Part shown: piece after piece, positions 1 through 8,697 of the stretch | How the letters are laid out: each line of letters opens with the position of its first letter | Numbering within the stretch: the first letter of the stretch is position 1 | Assembly: GCA_028277345.1 (NCBI GenBank) | Contig: JANQGM010000011.1 | Location: 119,496-183,495 of the forward strand | DNA length: 64,000 nt | From: Candidatus Bipolaricaulota bacterium | Lineage (GTDB): Bacteria; Bipolaricaulota; Bipolaricaulia; UBA7950; UBA9294 | Reading direction: 5' to 3' | Notes under the pieces: generated by a model | Seen by the model: only the letters and a program-made list of their open reading frames with translations | What the model was told of the DNA's origin: nothing | Databases searched by the model: none | Made by a program: the position numbers and the translations under genes

Positions 1-269
1 GACCCTGTTCCGATTTCAAGCACGCGCGCACCCTTGCTTACAGCCAGCGCCGCCGTCATGAGCGCGACGATATAGGGCTGAGAGATTGTCTGACCGTTGC
101 CAATCGGGAGCGGAGCGTCAGCATAGGCGTTCAGCCGGTGCTCGTAGGGCACGAATTCATGTCGCGGTACAGCTCGAAATGCTTCCAGAAGACGATCATC
201 CCGAATCCCACGAGCGCGCAGATCGAGAGCAATCATTCTCTCCAGGTCATCTCGCCAGTGTCGTTGCAT
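1..269 (-). CDS. pcm: Protein-L-isoaspartate O-methyltransferase, C-terminus beyond the window
   Basis: The visible 89 residues begin [20 protein letters not shown] and contain the family stretch [19 protein letters not shown] followed by the SAM-binding motif VLEIGTGS. This is the N-terminal third of PCMT, which methylates isoaspartyl residues in damaged proteins so they can revert to aspartate. The ATG at 269-267 is chosen because GAGCGAGG lies just upstream. The stop codon of the trmY-like gene is 36 bp upstream, so the two are probably cotranscribed. The family call is firm; the rest of the gene is outside the window. Confidence 0.9.
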   Translation of the reverse strand, partial: MQRHWRDDLERMIALDLRARGIRDDRLLEAFRAVPRHEFVPYEHRLNAYADAPLPIGNGQTISQPYIVALMTAALAVSKGARVLEIGTG

Positions 270-305
270 GCTTGCCTCGCTCAACGTCGAATCAAGGCAT
301 CTCGG

Positions 306-1124
306 CTATTCGTCCGTCGGCTCCTCGAAATAGTCGGCGATGATCTGCTGAGCTTTGGAGGCGTCGCGGGAACGCACCATGATACGGACCTCCGCCATGC
401 CATCGACGACCATGGGGAAAATGCCGGGTGGCGACTGTGCCATTCGAACAACGGGAATGTCGAAATCCTCCAACAACGAAGTAATCATGAGTGCCTTGGG
501 GTCGCCCCAGACCTTGTGAACCAACACAAGATCGGCATCCAATTCGGCATCTTCTTCGTCCTGCTGGTCGAGAAGATAATGGGCGATCGTGATCGCTTGA
601 CTGGTGTGCAGCGCGCGCGCGCCCAGCGAAAGGCGAGGCAACTCAGCCAAGACCCTCTGATCCGTCTCTGAAAACTCCATATGATCGGAAAGGATGAATG
701 CCGGATCCGACGGGAAGATGAAGTCCGCCGCTGGCACGCCCTCTTCATGAAGCACGATCGGAGAAGCGCCCACACGGATGAACTCATCGACAACTTGGCT
801 CAGATCGCACCGCTCGATCTCGACACCCGGCGTACTTCTCGTCTTGCCCTCTTCCAGCGCGACGAGTGCATGCTTGACGATGGCCGCCGTCGATCGCTCG
901 TCCGGATTTAGTCGTTTGACATACTGCCCACTCACTCGGATGCGAATCTGATTCTGCAGCAGAAGATGCGTTTCGACATCGCGGCGAATTCCATGCGAAA
1001 GAAACAGCGTGGCGCCCAGCGCGCGACAGAGCACATCCAAACGTCCCGCAGCACCAGGAAGATCGTTGAGCGTGAAGCTCGGGTCGATGGCCGCTTTGTG
1101 TCCCAGAATCAAGAATCGTTTCAT
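306..1124 (-). CDS. trmY: TrmY-type tRNA pseudouridine-54 N1-methyltransferase fused to a DUF2007 domain
   Basis: 272 aa. Residues 1 to about 190 match the TrmY SPOUT family: an IxGHKA start, LNDLPGAAGRLD, LSHGIRRDV, LNPDERSTAAI, and a C-terminal knot region around FILSDHMEFSE. TrmY makes N1-methylpseudouridine at position 54 of the tRNA T-loop and is best known from Archaea. Residues from about 200 (LVLVHKVWGDPKALMITSLL, then IPVV and a VRIMV strand) look like DUF2007, a small domain often written as a putative signal-transducing or metal-binding module. Such a fusion is not typical of archaeal TrmY. It precedes pcm by 36 bp. I see no strong ribosome-binding site. The SPOUT call is firm; activity on bacterial tRNA is inference. 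Confidence 0.8.
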   Translation of the reverse strand: MKRFLILGHKAAIDPSFTLNDLPGAAGRLDVLCRALGATLFLSHGIRRDVETHLLLQNQIRIRVSGQYVKRLNPDERSTAAIVKHALVALEEGKTRSTPGVEIERCDLSQVVDEFIRVGASPIVLHEEGVPAADFIFPSDPAFILSDHMEFSETDQRVLAELPRLSLGARALHTSQAITIAHYLLDQQDEEDAELDADLVLVHKVWGDPKALMITSLLEDFDIPVVRMAQSPPGIFPMVVDGMAEVRIMVRSRDASKAQQIIADYFEEPTDE

Positions 1125-1359
1125 AGGGCGAGTCTACATCCCGCGCGATTCCCGATCAATCCACTCTACCTGAACGACTCCCTATGTCGATCCGTGCGGG
1201 GACGTATGCTGAGCGAACAGGTGATCGGTTTCCCCTTCCACGTGGTCGGGCAACGTGTCGATCTGCCCGGAAGCGAAGTAGGGTCTTAGCAAACGTCTGA
1301 ACGACGTTGGATGGACACACTATGGACTGGACGAAACGATCATCGAGGGGGAGACCATC

Positions 1360-2601
1360 GTGAATGCTCGATACCTACTCATAAGCCTTATCCTTTTGCT
1401 TAGCACCATCGCTGTTTATGGTGATGGGTTCACTGGAAGCTGGGACGCCGAGATTGGCATCTCTCCCCAATTAGCCGCTCCGTTTCATTCTTTCCAGTCC
1501 ACATTGGATGTAGGTTTGAGCCTGAGTTTCGTCACCGTGTCCAGCATCTCCGATTTCTTGTTCGAAGGATGGCTTTGGCAGGAATTCGATCTGGAAGCCG
1601 ATTTCACCATTCTGCATTTCGAAGGGCAAATGCTGTTCGATCCTCAGTCGGGATCGTTCCTTTACACGCAGGGGTACTTGAGCATCGACCTGGGGTTGAT
1701 CTACTTCGGCGTTCATGCTGCCGCCATCGGAGCCACGCAAAGCGAGTCCGCCAATCATGGGTGGGTCTTCACCATCGGCGGCGATATTCTGCCGGGCATG
1801 GTCAGCTTCGAAAGCAACACGTTCTTTGGCGCCGACCTATCAGGCATCACGTTTCATTCTGGATCCTCACAAACCGATTCCTCGTTGATTTCGAAGACCT
1901 TCCTGACGGATCCAACGATCGATACGCTCCCACTGACGTTCTCAGGCCAGGAATTCCGCTTCCAAGCACTGGCCTTCGGGTGCGCAGAGATCGATGCCCT
2001 AACAACCTTCACAAAGACGGGATTCGAGAGCCAAGAGATCGAACTGACATTCCTGAATCTGTTTGGATTGCCCATGCAGATGACATTCGATTTCATTTAC
2101 ACCCTCCAAACCAAGAGCTATACGTTCACACCATCATTACAAACGGACTTCGGCTGCCTGTCCATCTACACAAATCTGCTTCGCACAGGCAACGCCATCA
2201 CGGGGGTTGAGATCTATGGACTGGCGTTTGAATTCACCATTGCAGGAGCCACGCTGACCAGCATCTCCAATCTCAATACCTCGGACTACGTAATCACAAC
2301 GCCAGCCTTTGGCCTCCTCGTCGAATCAGAGGCAGTGGCCATTGCCGAAGGCCACCTCTACTATCCGCAAGATTATTGGCAGATTGTCTCGCTTGATGTC
2401 GATATCCCGCCCTACGGCAGTGGATTCTCATTCGAGGTCGATACGTTCTTCAGCACCTCGACCGGCCTGTTATTCGACTGGGCGCAGAGTACGATGGGCG
2501 TCACCCTTGCCCTGGGATCGACTATTGAGGCTACCAGCGAGATCACCGTCGATACGACCGGCTTCAAGGAATGGCGGCTGAGCGCCAAGGTTTCCTGGTA
2601 G
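1360..2601 (+). CDS. Exported beta-rich protein of unknown function
   Basis: 413 aa, starting at GTG with GAGGGGGA seven bases upstream. Residues 1-21 form a clear Sec signal peptide (NARYLLISLILLLSTIAVYG). The mature part is rich in F, S, T and G, with alternating hydrophobic strands, repeated FTGSWDAE- and LTFSG-like segments, no Cys in the ordered core and an aromatic end (KVSW). This composition suggests an outer-membrane beta-barrel or a large beta-sheet envelope protein. The final tryptophan would suit a barrel, but I do not recognise a named family. It is divergent from trmY and stands alone. Similar low-complexity exported proteins occur in Bipolaricaulota as far as I recall; treat that as a weak lineage hint. 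Confidence 0.75.
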   Translation: MNARYLLISLILLLSTIAVYGDGFTGSWDAEIGISPQLAAPFHSFQSTLDVGLSLSFVTVSSISDFLFEGWLWQEFDLEADFTILHFEGQMLFDPQSGSFLYTQGYLSIDLGLIYFGVHAAAIGATQSESANHGWVFTIGGDILPGMVSFESNTFFGADLSGITFHSGSSQTDSSLISKTFLTDPTIDTLPLTFSGQEFRFQALAFGCAEIDALTTFTKTGFESQEIELTFLNLFGLPMQMTFDFIYTLQTKSYTFTPSLQTDFGCLSIYTNLLRTGNAITGVEIYGLAFEFTIAGATLTSISNLNTSDYVITTPAFGLLVESEAVAIAEGHLYYPQDYWQIVSLDVDIPPYGSGFSFEVDTFFSTSTGLLFDWAQSTMGVTLALGSTIEATSEITVDTTGFKEWRLSAKVSW

Positions 2602-2665
2602 GTGCGGGTATCCCCCGAAAGAAGGGTTCATAGAAAACCGAAATCCAATCTCACATCGATCGGCA

Positions 2666-2694
2666 ATAGAAAAAGAGACGTACATTGACGTCTC
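2666..2694 (-). terminator. Rho-independent terminator of the tRNA cluster
   Basis: On the minus strand, just after the tRNA-Ala CCA end, GAGACGT and ACGTCTC form a perfect 7-bp stem with a 6-nt loop, followed by TTTTTCTAT. Position and U-tract make it the end of the tRNA transcript. Confidence 0.9.
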
Positions 2695-2698
2695 CATT

Positions 2699-2775
2699 TG
2701 GTGGAGGCGAGCGGATTCGAACCGCCAACCTCTGCGTTGCGAACGCAGCGCTCTCCCGATTAGAGCTACGCCCCC
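2699..2775 (-). tRNA. tRNA-Ala (anticodon CGC)
   Basis: The minus strand folds as a full cloverleaf: acceptor GGGGGCG with CGCCTCC, D-arm GCTC/GAGC, anticodon stem CTGCG/CGCAG around loop TTCGCAA, and a T-loop with GGTTCGAATCC. The anticodon is CGC, reading GCG. The 3' CCA is encoded. Last gene of the six-tRNA cluster. Confidence 0.95.
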
Positions 2776-2792
2776 AAACAAAGAAAAAACTC

Positions 2793-2866
2793 TAGCGGCG
2801 CAGGGACTCGAACCCCGAACCTTTCGGATATGAGCCGAACGCTCTAACCAGTTGAGCTACGCCGCC
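2793..2866 (-). tRNA. tRNA-Met, elongator type (anticodon CAT)
   Basis: Cloverleaf with acceptor GGCGGCG/CGCCGCT, anticodon stem TTCGG/CCGAA and loop CTCATAT. G1 is paired and the anticodon stem lacks the three G-C pairs of initiators, so this is the elongator Met gene; a lysidine-modified tRNA-Ile2 is less likely. No CCA is encoded (the sequence continues GAG). Confidence 0.88.
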
Positions 2867-2874
2867 CTGATGTC

Positions 2875-2951
2875 TGGTTGCGGGGGCCGGATTCGAACCG
2901 GCAACCTCCGGGTTATGAGCCCGACGAGCTTCCTGATTGCTCCACCCCGCG
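2875..2951 (-). tRNA. Initiator tRNA-fMet (anticodon CAT)
   Basis: It begins CGCGGGG and ends CCCCCGCAACCA, giving the unpaired C1-A72 typical of bacterial initiators. Three consecutive G-C pairs stack under the loop CTCATAA. CCA is encoded. Confidence 0.96.
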
Positions 2952-2962
2952 TCGTCTTCTTC

Positions 2963-3047
2963 TGCCGGGAGCGGGAGTCGAACCCGCACGAGGTTAACCC
3001 TCAAAGGATTTTAAGTCCCTTGCGTCTGCCAATTCCGCCATCCCGGC
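2963..3047 (-). tRNA. tRNA-Leu (anticodon TAA)
   Basis: Class II tRNA of 85 nt with acceptor GCCGGGA/TCCCGGC, anticodon loop CTTAAAA and a long variable arm. CCA is not encoded. It reads TTA and TTG codons. Confidence 0.94.
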
Positions 3048-3077
3048 GTTGTTTTCGACTTCCCGGCAATACTGTTC

Positions 3078-3152
3078 TGGAGCGGGAAAGGAGATTCGAA
3101 CTCCCGACCCCTGCCTTGGCAAGGCAGTGCTCTACCGCTGAGCTATTCCCGC
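3078..3152 (-). tRNA. tRNA-Gly (anticodon GCC)
   Basis: Cloverleaf with acceptor GCGGGAA/TTCCCGC, D-arm GCTC/GAGC, anticodon stem CTGCC/GGCAG around loop TTGCCAA, and encoded CCA after discriminator T. Confidence 0.95.
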
Positions 3153-3196
3153 AGAGAACGAGGCTGATTGTAGCCTCCAACCAAATCCCTTTCAAC

Positions 3197-3278
3197 TGCG
3201 AAGGGCGGGATTCGAACCCGCACGCCCGAAGGCACTAGCTCCTAAGGCTAGCGCGTCTGCCAATTCCGCCACCCTCGC
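3197..3278 (-). tRNA. tRNA-Leu (anticodon TAG)
   Basis: Class II tRNA with acceptor GCGAGGG/CCTTCGC, anticodon stem GCTAGC/GCTAGT around loop CTTAGGA, and a variable arm TGCCTTCGGGCG. CCA is not encoded. First gene of the cluster. Confidence 0.93.
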
Positions 3279-3287
3279 GATGGAAAA

Positions 3288-3316
3288 AGCGTATCCGGCA
3301 AGGTGCGGCGGGTCAA
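3288..3316 (-). promoter_or_regulatory. Promoter of the tRNA cluster
   Basis: The minus strand reads TTGACC (3316-3311), a 17-bp spacer, then TACGCT (3293-3288). Transcription would begin only a few bases before the tRNA-Leu(TAG) 5' end at 3278. The -35 box abuts the T-tract of the upstream terminator. Confidence 0.7.
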
Positions 3317-3317
3317 G

Positions 3318-3349
3318 AAAAAACGAAGTGGAGGCATCGCCCCCACTTC
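3318..3349 (-). terminator. Rho-independent terminator of the Cys-rich protein gene
   Basis: On the minus strand GAAGTGGGGG and CCTCCACTTC form a 10-bp stem (one G-U pair) with a 5-nt loop, followed by GTTTTTTC. It lies 25 bp after the stop of the Cys-rich gene and separates it from the tRNA promoter. Confidence 0.9.
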
Positions 3350-3373
3350 AGTCTGCATCAGCTAATCAGCTAT

Positions 3374-3934
3374 CTAAGGGCAGGTTGAGCAGCCCGAATT
3401 GCAGGTCGAACATCCCCACTGGAAAAGCGGGAAACCACACGTCGTGCAATCATCGACAAAGACCAATGAGGTGCGGCACGAGCAGTTGGTGATGGTCGAT
3501 ACATCCTGACACACGCAGGACACGCAAGACGACCTGCACCAGGTGCACGCGCACGGGTCCTTGATCGAGAAACACTTCGACAGCGTTCCCACGGAGGTAT
3601 CCACGACCAACCGATATTGCCCCGCGATCACGGCCATTCCGTTGATATCCGTCTGTAGCCAACTTCCTTGCCAGATGGATGCGGAAACGGGCGCGTCGTG
3701 AATCACCGAGTAGACGACTTGCCCCGCCGTCGTCTCGATACGCCAACCTAGCACGAGCGACTCTTCACACGCGCAACATCCCCACCACCATGTTGAGGAA
3801 TCCTGAACCTTGAATCGGATTTCGTCCCCCAAATCGTAGCTCGTCCCAAAGAGAGACGACGCCCATGCAGCGGGTCCAACAAGCAATGTAACAAGCAAAA
3901 CAGCCCAGCCAATCCTTACCCACGTTGAACGCAC
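3374..3934 (-). CDS. Small secreted cysteine-rich protein
   Basis: 186 aa from a GTG at 3934, chosen because GGAGGTGAG lies just upstream and the product then begins with a clean signal peptide (basic RSTWVRIGW, hydrophobic AVLLVTLLVGPAAWA). The mature chain of about 160 residues has 18 Cys: a GCCAC cluster near its start and 15 in the last 70 residues, in CxC and CxxC patterns (CACTWCRSSCVSCVC, then CSTCNSGCSTC at the end). The middle is beta-rich and Cys-free. This suggests disulfides or metal binding outside the cytoplasm. I do not recognise a family. It is monocistronic, with its own terminator. Confidence 0.7.
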   Translation of the reverse strand: MRSTWVRIGWAVLLVTLLVGPAAWASSLFGTSYDLGDEIRFKVQDSSTWWWGCCACEESLVLGWRIETTAGQVVYSVIHDAPVSASIWQGSWLQTDINGMAVIAGQYRLVVDTSVGTLSKCFSIKDPCACTWCRSSCVSCVCQDVSTITNCSCRTSLVFVDDCTTCGFPLFQWGCSTCNSGCSTCP

Positions 3935-4040
3935 AGCGCTCACCTCCAGTACCAAGTACATACTATACACACGACTGAGGGATTGGTGTCATGCACATTA
4001 CATCCGACCCGATAGCGCAGGTGCACGGAGCCGATCATCG

Positions 4041-4058
4041 TTTGCATCAGCGTGCAAA
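4041..4058. promoter_or_regulatory. Inverted repeat upstream of the ribbon-helix-helix gene
   Basis: TTTGCA and TGCAAA form a perfect inverted repeat with a 6-bp spacer, 33 bp before the ATG of the small DNA-binding protein. It could be that protein's own operator; this is inference from position only. Confidence 0.35.
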
Positions 4059-4091
4059 TTCTCGATACCCTTGCAGCAGGAGGTGTTGCGC

Positions 4092-4265
4092 ATGACGCGT
4101 AAGGAATTGACAGATAAGCTCTCTATTTACATTCCACAAGGAAAGATCGAGAGTCAACCGGTTGAGCGCTTGATGGATTTGGGAAAGCAGAAGGATCGCT
4201 CGGTCAACTATCTTGTTGTCGAGGCCATTCTGGAATACCTGGATAACGAAGAAGCTCGCAACTAA
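4092..4265 (+). CDS. Small ribbon-helix-helix-like (CopG/MetJ-type) protein
   Basis: 57 aa. The ATG at 4092 is chosen because AGGAGGTG lies 7-8 bases upstream. The chain has a short N-terminal strand (KLSIYIP), then two helices (EKLMDLGKQK-like and SVNYLVVEAILEYLDNE), the layout of ribbon-helix-helix DNA-binding proteins or antitoxins. No toxin gene is adjacent, so a free-standing regulator is more likely. It precedes a long structured element and the P-type ATPase gene on the same strand, and might be cotranscribed with or regulate that gene. The fold is inferred from pattern and size; the match is modest. Confidence 0.6.
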   Translation: MTRKELTDKLSIYIPQGKIESQPVERLMDLGKQKDRSVNYLVVEAILEYLDNEEARN

Positions 4266-4271
4266 CTCAGC

Positions 4272-4332
4272 GGCCACGCGTAGGAGATTCCTTGGCCTAG
4301 CGAAAACGTAGGCCGATCCCCTGCACGTGGCC
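4272..4332 (+). ncRNA. Structured element between the RHH gene and the ATPase gene
   Basis: A 61-nt segment folds as an extended hairpin. The outer stem pairs GGCCACG (4272-4278) with CGTGGCC (4326-4332) and, past one mismatch, GTAGG (4280-4284) with CCTGC (4320-4324). The apical hairpin pairs GGCCTA (4294-4299) with TAGGCC (4309-4314), capped by CG-AAAA-CG. An asymmetric internal loop separates the two. A T-rich run TTTGTCTCTG follows. It may be a terminator for the RHH gene, or a leader controlling the cation ATPase. It does not match a riboswitch consensus I can recall. Confidence 0.5.
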
Positions 4333-4381
4333 TTTGTCTCTGTATCTTCACTCATTCCCTTCGTTCGAAAGGACCGCAAGA

Positions 4382-7135
4382 ATGAGCTACTCATCTCCAT
4401 CCCCAGCGGAACTGAAGGATCTGTCGTTCTTCGACCGCTCTGTTGACGACACCCTTGCCGTATTAGCAACGACCCAAGATTGGGGACTCTCGCGTCAAAC
4501 CGCTCAAGAGCGGTTGATCCACTATGGAGCGAATCAGCTTGCCGCGAAAAAGACGCCCTCCTTTCTGTTGACCTTTCTTCGCCAAATGAAGGGCTTCTTG
4601 ATCCTCATTCTTGTCCTGGCCGTCGTTATCTCGGCACTTGTCGGCGATTGGATCGAAGCCGCCGTCATTCTCGCCATCATCCTGCTCAACGCCCTGGTGG
4701 GAACGATTCAGGAACGACGTGCGGAACGTGCGCTCCAAAGTCTGAAGGCGCTGGCTGCGCCCGAGGCCCGCGTGCTCCGAGATGGGAACATCCAAATGAT
4801 CCCCGCGCGCGAACTTGTCCCCGGCGATGTGGTCTCCCTTGAGGCCGGAGCCGTCGTGCCCGCCGATCTGCGCTTGATCGACGCCTCGCGCCTTCAAGTC
4901 GACGAAGCCTCGCTCACCGGCGAAGCCGTTCCCGTCGACAAGGATGCCTCCGTGCGCCTCGATGCAACGGCCCAGCTTGGCGATCATCTCAACTGCGCCT
5001 ATGCAAGCACACGTGTGACCTATGGGCGAGGCCTCGGCGTGGTCACTGCAACCGGGCAGCAAACCCAGGTCGGACGCATCGCCACACTCTTGGATGCGCC
5101 TGAGGACGCCCCGCCGCTTCAACAGAAACTGGAGACCTTCGGACGCGTGATGGGTGGAATCGTTCTCATCATCTGTGGGTTTCTCTTCATCGTCGGCATC
5201 GTCCGCAACGCAGAGTTGTCGACGTTGTTCTCACAGGGGTTTGCCGTATTCTGGAGCCAGCAGCAAGAGACCGTTCTCGGCCTGTTGCTCGTCGCGGTGA
5301 GCTTGGCCGTCGCCGCCGTTCCCGAAGGGTTGCCCGCCGTCGTCACAATGACGCTGGCTCTGGGAACTCAACGCATGCTCGCTCGCAACACCTTGGTACG
5401 CCATCTCCCCTCGGTAGAGACGCTGGGTTCTGCCACTGTCATTTGCACCGACAAGACCGGAACCTTGACGCAAAACCGAATGACGGTCACCGAGATTTGG
5501 ACGACTCAAGGCGTCCACGATCCGCAAGACGCTCCGTTGGATGCATCGCACCGATCGCCGGTGCTGGACAAGGTCCTGCTGATCGGCTTGTCCTGCAACG
5601 ACGCCGAAATATCCGTTGACGAAGAAGCCGGCTTTGTCGGCGACCCGACGGAAGGCGCACTACTCCTCGTAGCTCAAAATGCAGGAGTCACGTCCAAGAT
5701 CGCGAGGACCGCCGAGATCCCGTTCGATTCGAAGCGGAAGCGAATGACGACACTCCATTCGGCTGAGCAGGCGTCCCCCTTCGACCTTCCCGATGGCCGA
5801 TCAGTGGCGTTCGTCAAGGGAGCTGGCGATGGGATGCTGCCGCTCTGCTCGATGATCGAATCGAACGAGGGCCTTCAGCCTCTGACCAGCGAGCATCGCG
5901 CCGCCATCCAGTCGGCCAACGACGCTCTCGGAGAAAAGGGACTTCGCGTTTTGTGCATGGCCTATCGTCCGCTGGACAGCATCGCCATTGATCCCACGGC
6001 TGAGGAGATCGAACGCGATCTCGTATTTGCCGGTCTCGTCGCGATGCAAGACCCGCCGCGCCCGGAAGTGGCGGCCGCTGTCGAAACAGCGTCTCGCGCC
6101 GGGCTCCGCTCCATCATGATCACCGGAGACCATGCCGCCACAGCCGCTGCGATCGCTCAGCAAATCGGAATTCTGAGACCGAACGGACAGGTCGTCGAGG
6201 GGCACGAACTGGAAGCGATGTCCGACGAATCCCTGAAGGAACGCATCGTGGGCATCGACGTGTTCGCGCGTGTCTCTCCTCATCACAAGGTCCGCATCGT
6301 CGAAGCGTTGAAGGTGCAAGGCCACATCGTGGCCATGACCGGAGACGGCGTCAATGACGCACCGGCATTGAAGAATGCGGATATCGGAATCGCCATGGGC
6401 ATTACAGGCACCGATGTTGCCAAGGAATCCGCGGATATGGTTCTCGTGGACGACAACTACGCCTCCATCATTTCCGCCATTGAGCAGGGGCGGATTGTCT
6501 ACGACAACATCCGCAAGACGGTGTTCTACTTGCTGACATGCAATTTCGCGGAGATCGGTATTCTGCTTGTGGCGACGCTGCTTGGATGGCCGCCGCCGCT
6601 CACCGCCATTCAATTGCTGTGGCTGAACCTCGTAACCGACGGAGCACCCGCCCTCGCCTTGGCCATGGAGCGCGCTGAGCCCAACATCATGCAGCGCCCG
6701 CCGCGTCCCACCGACCAGCCCATCATCGATCGCCGGATGCTTCGCGGCTTCCTCGTTCAATCGACAGCACTGGCTGGAAGCGTGTTGAGCGTCTTTGTTA
6801 TCGCGCTTCAGAGCGCGTGGTCCACGCTGGCGGGAACGCTCGCCTTCGTCACGCTCGTATTGGCGGAACTCTTTCGCGCCTACAGTGTGCGCTCCGAAGA
6901 TACGCCTCTGCTCTCGTCGGACGGGTCCGGCAATCGGTGGATGCATATCGCCGTGCTAACATCCGGCGTTCTCTTGCTGCTCGTGCTTTACGTTCCCCCG
7001 TTTCAGCACCTGTTTGAGGTGCAGGGCTTGCGGCTCAGCCATTGGGGGCTCGTACTGCCCTTTGCTCTGATCGCGATGCTGGCCACCGAATCGAGAAAAC
7101 TCGTGCAGCGCGCCTGGCAAGCGCGCAAATCATGA
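4382..7135 (+). CDS. Cation-translocating P-type ATPase, Ca-type (P2A)
   Basis: 917 aa. The ATG at 4382 (MSYSSPSP) follows AAAGGA by 8 bases; a TTG 48 bp upstream has no site. Layout is classic P2: an N-terminal cation ATPase domain, actuator motif [11 protein letters not shown]4 motif VPEGLP (the ion-binding PEGL of SERCA/PMCA pumps), phosphorylation motif DKTGTLTQ with Asp357, MITGDH, the hinge [17 protein letters not shown], and a C-terminal set of four to six membrane helices. It pumps Ca2+ (perhaps Mn2+) out of the cytoplasm using ATP. The PEGL motif argues against H+ or heavy-metal subfamilies. It lies downstream of a structured leader. Full length for the family. Confidence 0.92.
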   Translation: MSYSSPSPAELKDLSFFDRSVDDTLAVLATTQDWGLSRQTAQERLIHYGANQLAAKKTPSFLLTFLRQMKGFLILILVLAVVISALVGDWIEAAVILAIILLNALVGTIQERRAERALQSLKALAAPEARVLRDGNIQMIPARELVPGDVVSLEAGAVVPADLRLIDASRLQVDEASLTGEAVPVDKDASVRLDATAQLGDHLNCAYASTRVTYGRGLGVVTATGQQTQVGRIATLLDAPEDAPPLQQKLETFGRVMGGIVLIICGFLFIVGIVRNAELSTLFSQGFAVFWSQQQETVLGLLLVAVSLAVAAVPEGLPAVVTMTLALGTQRMLARNTLVRHLPSVETLGSATVICTDKTGTLTQNRMTVTEIWTTQGVHDPQDAPLDASHRSPVLDKVLLIGLSCNDAEISVDEEAGFVGDPTEGALLLVAQNAGVTSKIARTAEIPFDSKRKRMTTLHSAEQASPFDLPDGRSVAFVKGAGDGMLPLCSMIESNEGLQPLTSEHRAAIQSANDALGEKGLRVLCMAYRPLDSIAIDPTAEEIERDLVFAGLVAMQDPPRPEVAAAVETASRAGLRSIMITGDHAATAAAIAQQIGILRPNGQVVEGHELEAMSDESLKERIVGIDVFARVSPHHKVRIVEALKVQGHIVAMTGDGVNDAPALKNADIGIAMGITGTDVAKESADMVLVDDNYASIISAIEQGRIVYDNIRKTVFYLLTCNFAEIGILLVATLLGWPPPLTAIQLLWLNLVTDGAPALALAMERAEPNIMQRPPRPTDQPIIDRRMLRGFLVQSTALAGSVLSVFVIALQSAWSTLAGTLAFVTLVLAELFRAYSVRSEDTPLLSSDGSGNRWMHIAVLTSGVLLLLVLYVPPFQHLFEVQGLRLSHWGLVLPFALIAMLATESRKLVQRAWQARKS

Positions 7136-7192
7136 CGACGGCCCCGAATCACACCGTTGAAATCCCATCGATTGAGAACCCCGGAGGGTGGA

Positions 7193-8653
7193 ATGAATCA
7201 ACAGGGCATCAGGAAGCGTCAGCAGCAAATGGAGAAGGGCGAACTAACCAGCCTCCAGTTGGTGGATCAGTATCTTGAGCGTATCGATGCCATCGACAGA
7301 GGAGAAAAGGGGATTCACGCGATCCTTGAACTCAACCCTGACGCAAGGGATACCGCCGTGATGCTGGACGCCGAGCGTGCACAAGGAACCGTCAGAGGTC
7401 CTTTGCACGGCATTCCCGTCGTCCTCAAGGCTAACATTGACACAGCGGACCGCATGGCGACAACCGCCGGATCGCTGGCTCTTGAGGGGAACCACCCCGA
7501 CAAGGATGCGTTCCTAGTCTCTCAGCTTCGCGCAGCCGGCGCTGTGATTCTCGGGAAGGCCAATCTCTCGGAATGGGCGAATTTCCGAGGCAAGCGATCG
7601 ATCAGCGGCTGGAGCGGCCTCGGTGGCCAAACGCGCAACCCACATGATTTGCAACGCTCTCCGTGTGGGTCCAGCTCGGGTTCAGCCGCCGCCGTGGCCG
7701 CCGAACTTTGTACGATCGCTGTTGGCACGGAAACCGATGGATCGATCGTTTGTCCCGCTCAGACCTGCGGAGTCGTCGGCATCAAACCCACGCTAGGGTT
7801 GATTAGCCGCTCAGGCATCATCCCGATCGCTCACAGCCAAGATACGGCAGGGCCGATGGCACGACACGTGGAAGACGCGGCTCACCTACTCACGATCCTT
7901 GCAGCAGAAGATCCGCTGGACTCCGCAACCGTCCATATTCCCATCGATCGGAACGTCGATTTCGGCCACGGCTTGACGCCGACGGCGCTTCGCGGAGCCC
8001 GACTGGGCGTGGTACGCTCTTACTTCGGCGTCCATCCTAAGATCGACCGACTGATGGAACCGGCTCTCGATCGCCTGAGGGACCTCGGGGCGGAGCTTGT
8101 AGATCCTGTTGAAATCAGTACCGACGGGCAATGGAGCGAGAGTGAATTCGAAGTCCTCCTCTACGAGTTCAAACACGATCTCAATGCTTATTTATCCGCG
8201 CTTGGCCCTAATGCGCCGATGAAAAACCTCGCGGACATCATCGACTTCAATCGAAGACATGCTCAACAAACGATGCCTCACTTCGGCCAGGAGTTGATGG
8301 AAATGGCTGAAGCAAAAGGCCCGCTGACCGAGCCCGCCTATCTGAAGGCCCTTGCCACCAACCATCGCCTGACTCAAGCAGAAGGGATTGATGCCGTCCT
8401 GGAAACGCATCGACTCGATGCGCTCGTCGCGCCAACAGGTGGTCCTGCCTGGCTGATCGACACCGTTCTCGGCGATGTTTGGGTCGGTGGAAGATGTTCA
8501 TCCGCCCCTGCTGTCGCTGGCTATCCTCACATCACGATTCCTGCGGGAGACATCGACGGCCTTCCCGTTGGGATCTCCTTCATGTCAACGGCATGGACGG
8601 ATGCCCGCTTGATACAGTACGCCTTTGCACTGGAGCAAACGCTCATCCCTTGA
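7193..8653 (+). CDS. Amidase of the amidase-signature family
   Basis: 486 aa. The ATG at 7193 is preceded by GGAGGGTGG. The amidase-signature core is complete: catalytic Lys79 in VVLKAN, the Gly/Ser-rich segment SPCGSSSGSAAAVAA with the cis-Ser at about 160, and the nucleophile Ser184 in GTETDGSI. It hydrolyses a carboxylic amide. The sequence resembles stand-alone bacterial amidases rather than GatA, because no gatB or gatC is nearby and the C-terminus is of the DALVAPTGGPAW type. Only 57 bp separate it from the ATPase gene, so readthrough is possible. Substrate unknown; no signal peptide. Confidence 0.9.
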   Translation: MNQQGIRKRQQQMEKGELTSLQLVDQYLERIDAIDRGEKGIHAILELNPDARDTAVMLDAERAQGTVRGPLHGIPVVLKANIDTADRMATTAGSLALEGNHPDKDAFLVSQLRAAGAVILGKANLSEWANFRGKRSISGWSGLGGQTRNPHDLQRSPCGSSSGSAAAVAAELCTIAVGTETDGSIVCPAQTCGVVGIKPTLGLISRSGIIPIAHSQDTAGPMARHVEDAAHLLTILAAEDPLDSATVHIPIDRNVDFGHGLTPTALRGARLGVVRSYFGVHPKIDRLMEPALDRLRDLGAELVDPVEISTDGQWSESEFEVLLYEFKHDLNAYLSALGPNAPMKNLADIIDFNRRHAQQTMPHFGQELMEMAEAKGPLTEPAYLKALATNHRLTQAEGIDAVLETHRLDALVAPTGGPAWLIDTVLGDVWVGGRCSSAPAVAGYPHITIPAGDIDGLPVGISFMSTAWTDARLIQYAFALEQTLIP

Positions 8654-8697
8654 TTAATGCAGACTCTCAATCAGATTGTCGACCCATCGTACCGAGA

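Noticed and set aside
2792..3238. Small frames overlapping the tRNA cluster
   Set aside because: They read through tRNA genes on one strand or the other; no protein is expected.
4272..4332. Structured leader as a known Mn2+ (yybP-ykoY) riboswitch
   Set aside because: The conserved loop sequences I recall for that class are missing; kept only as an unnamed structure.
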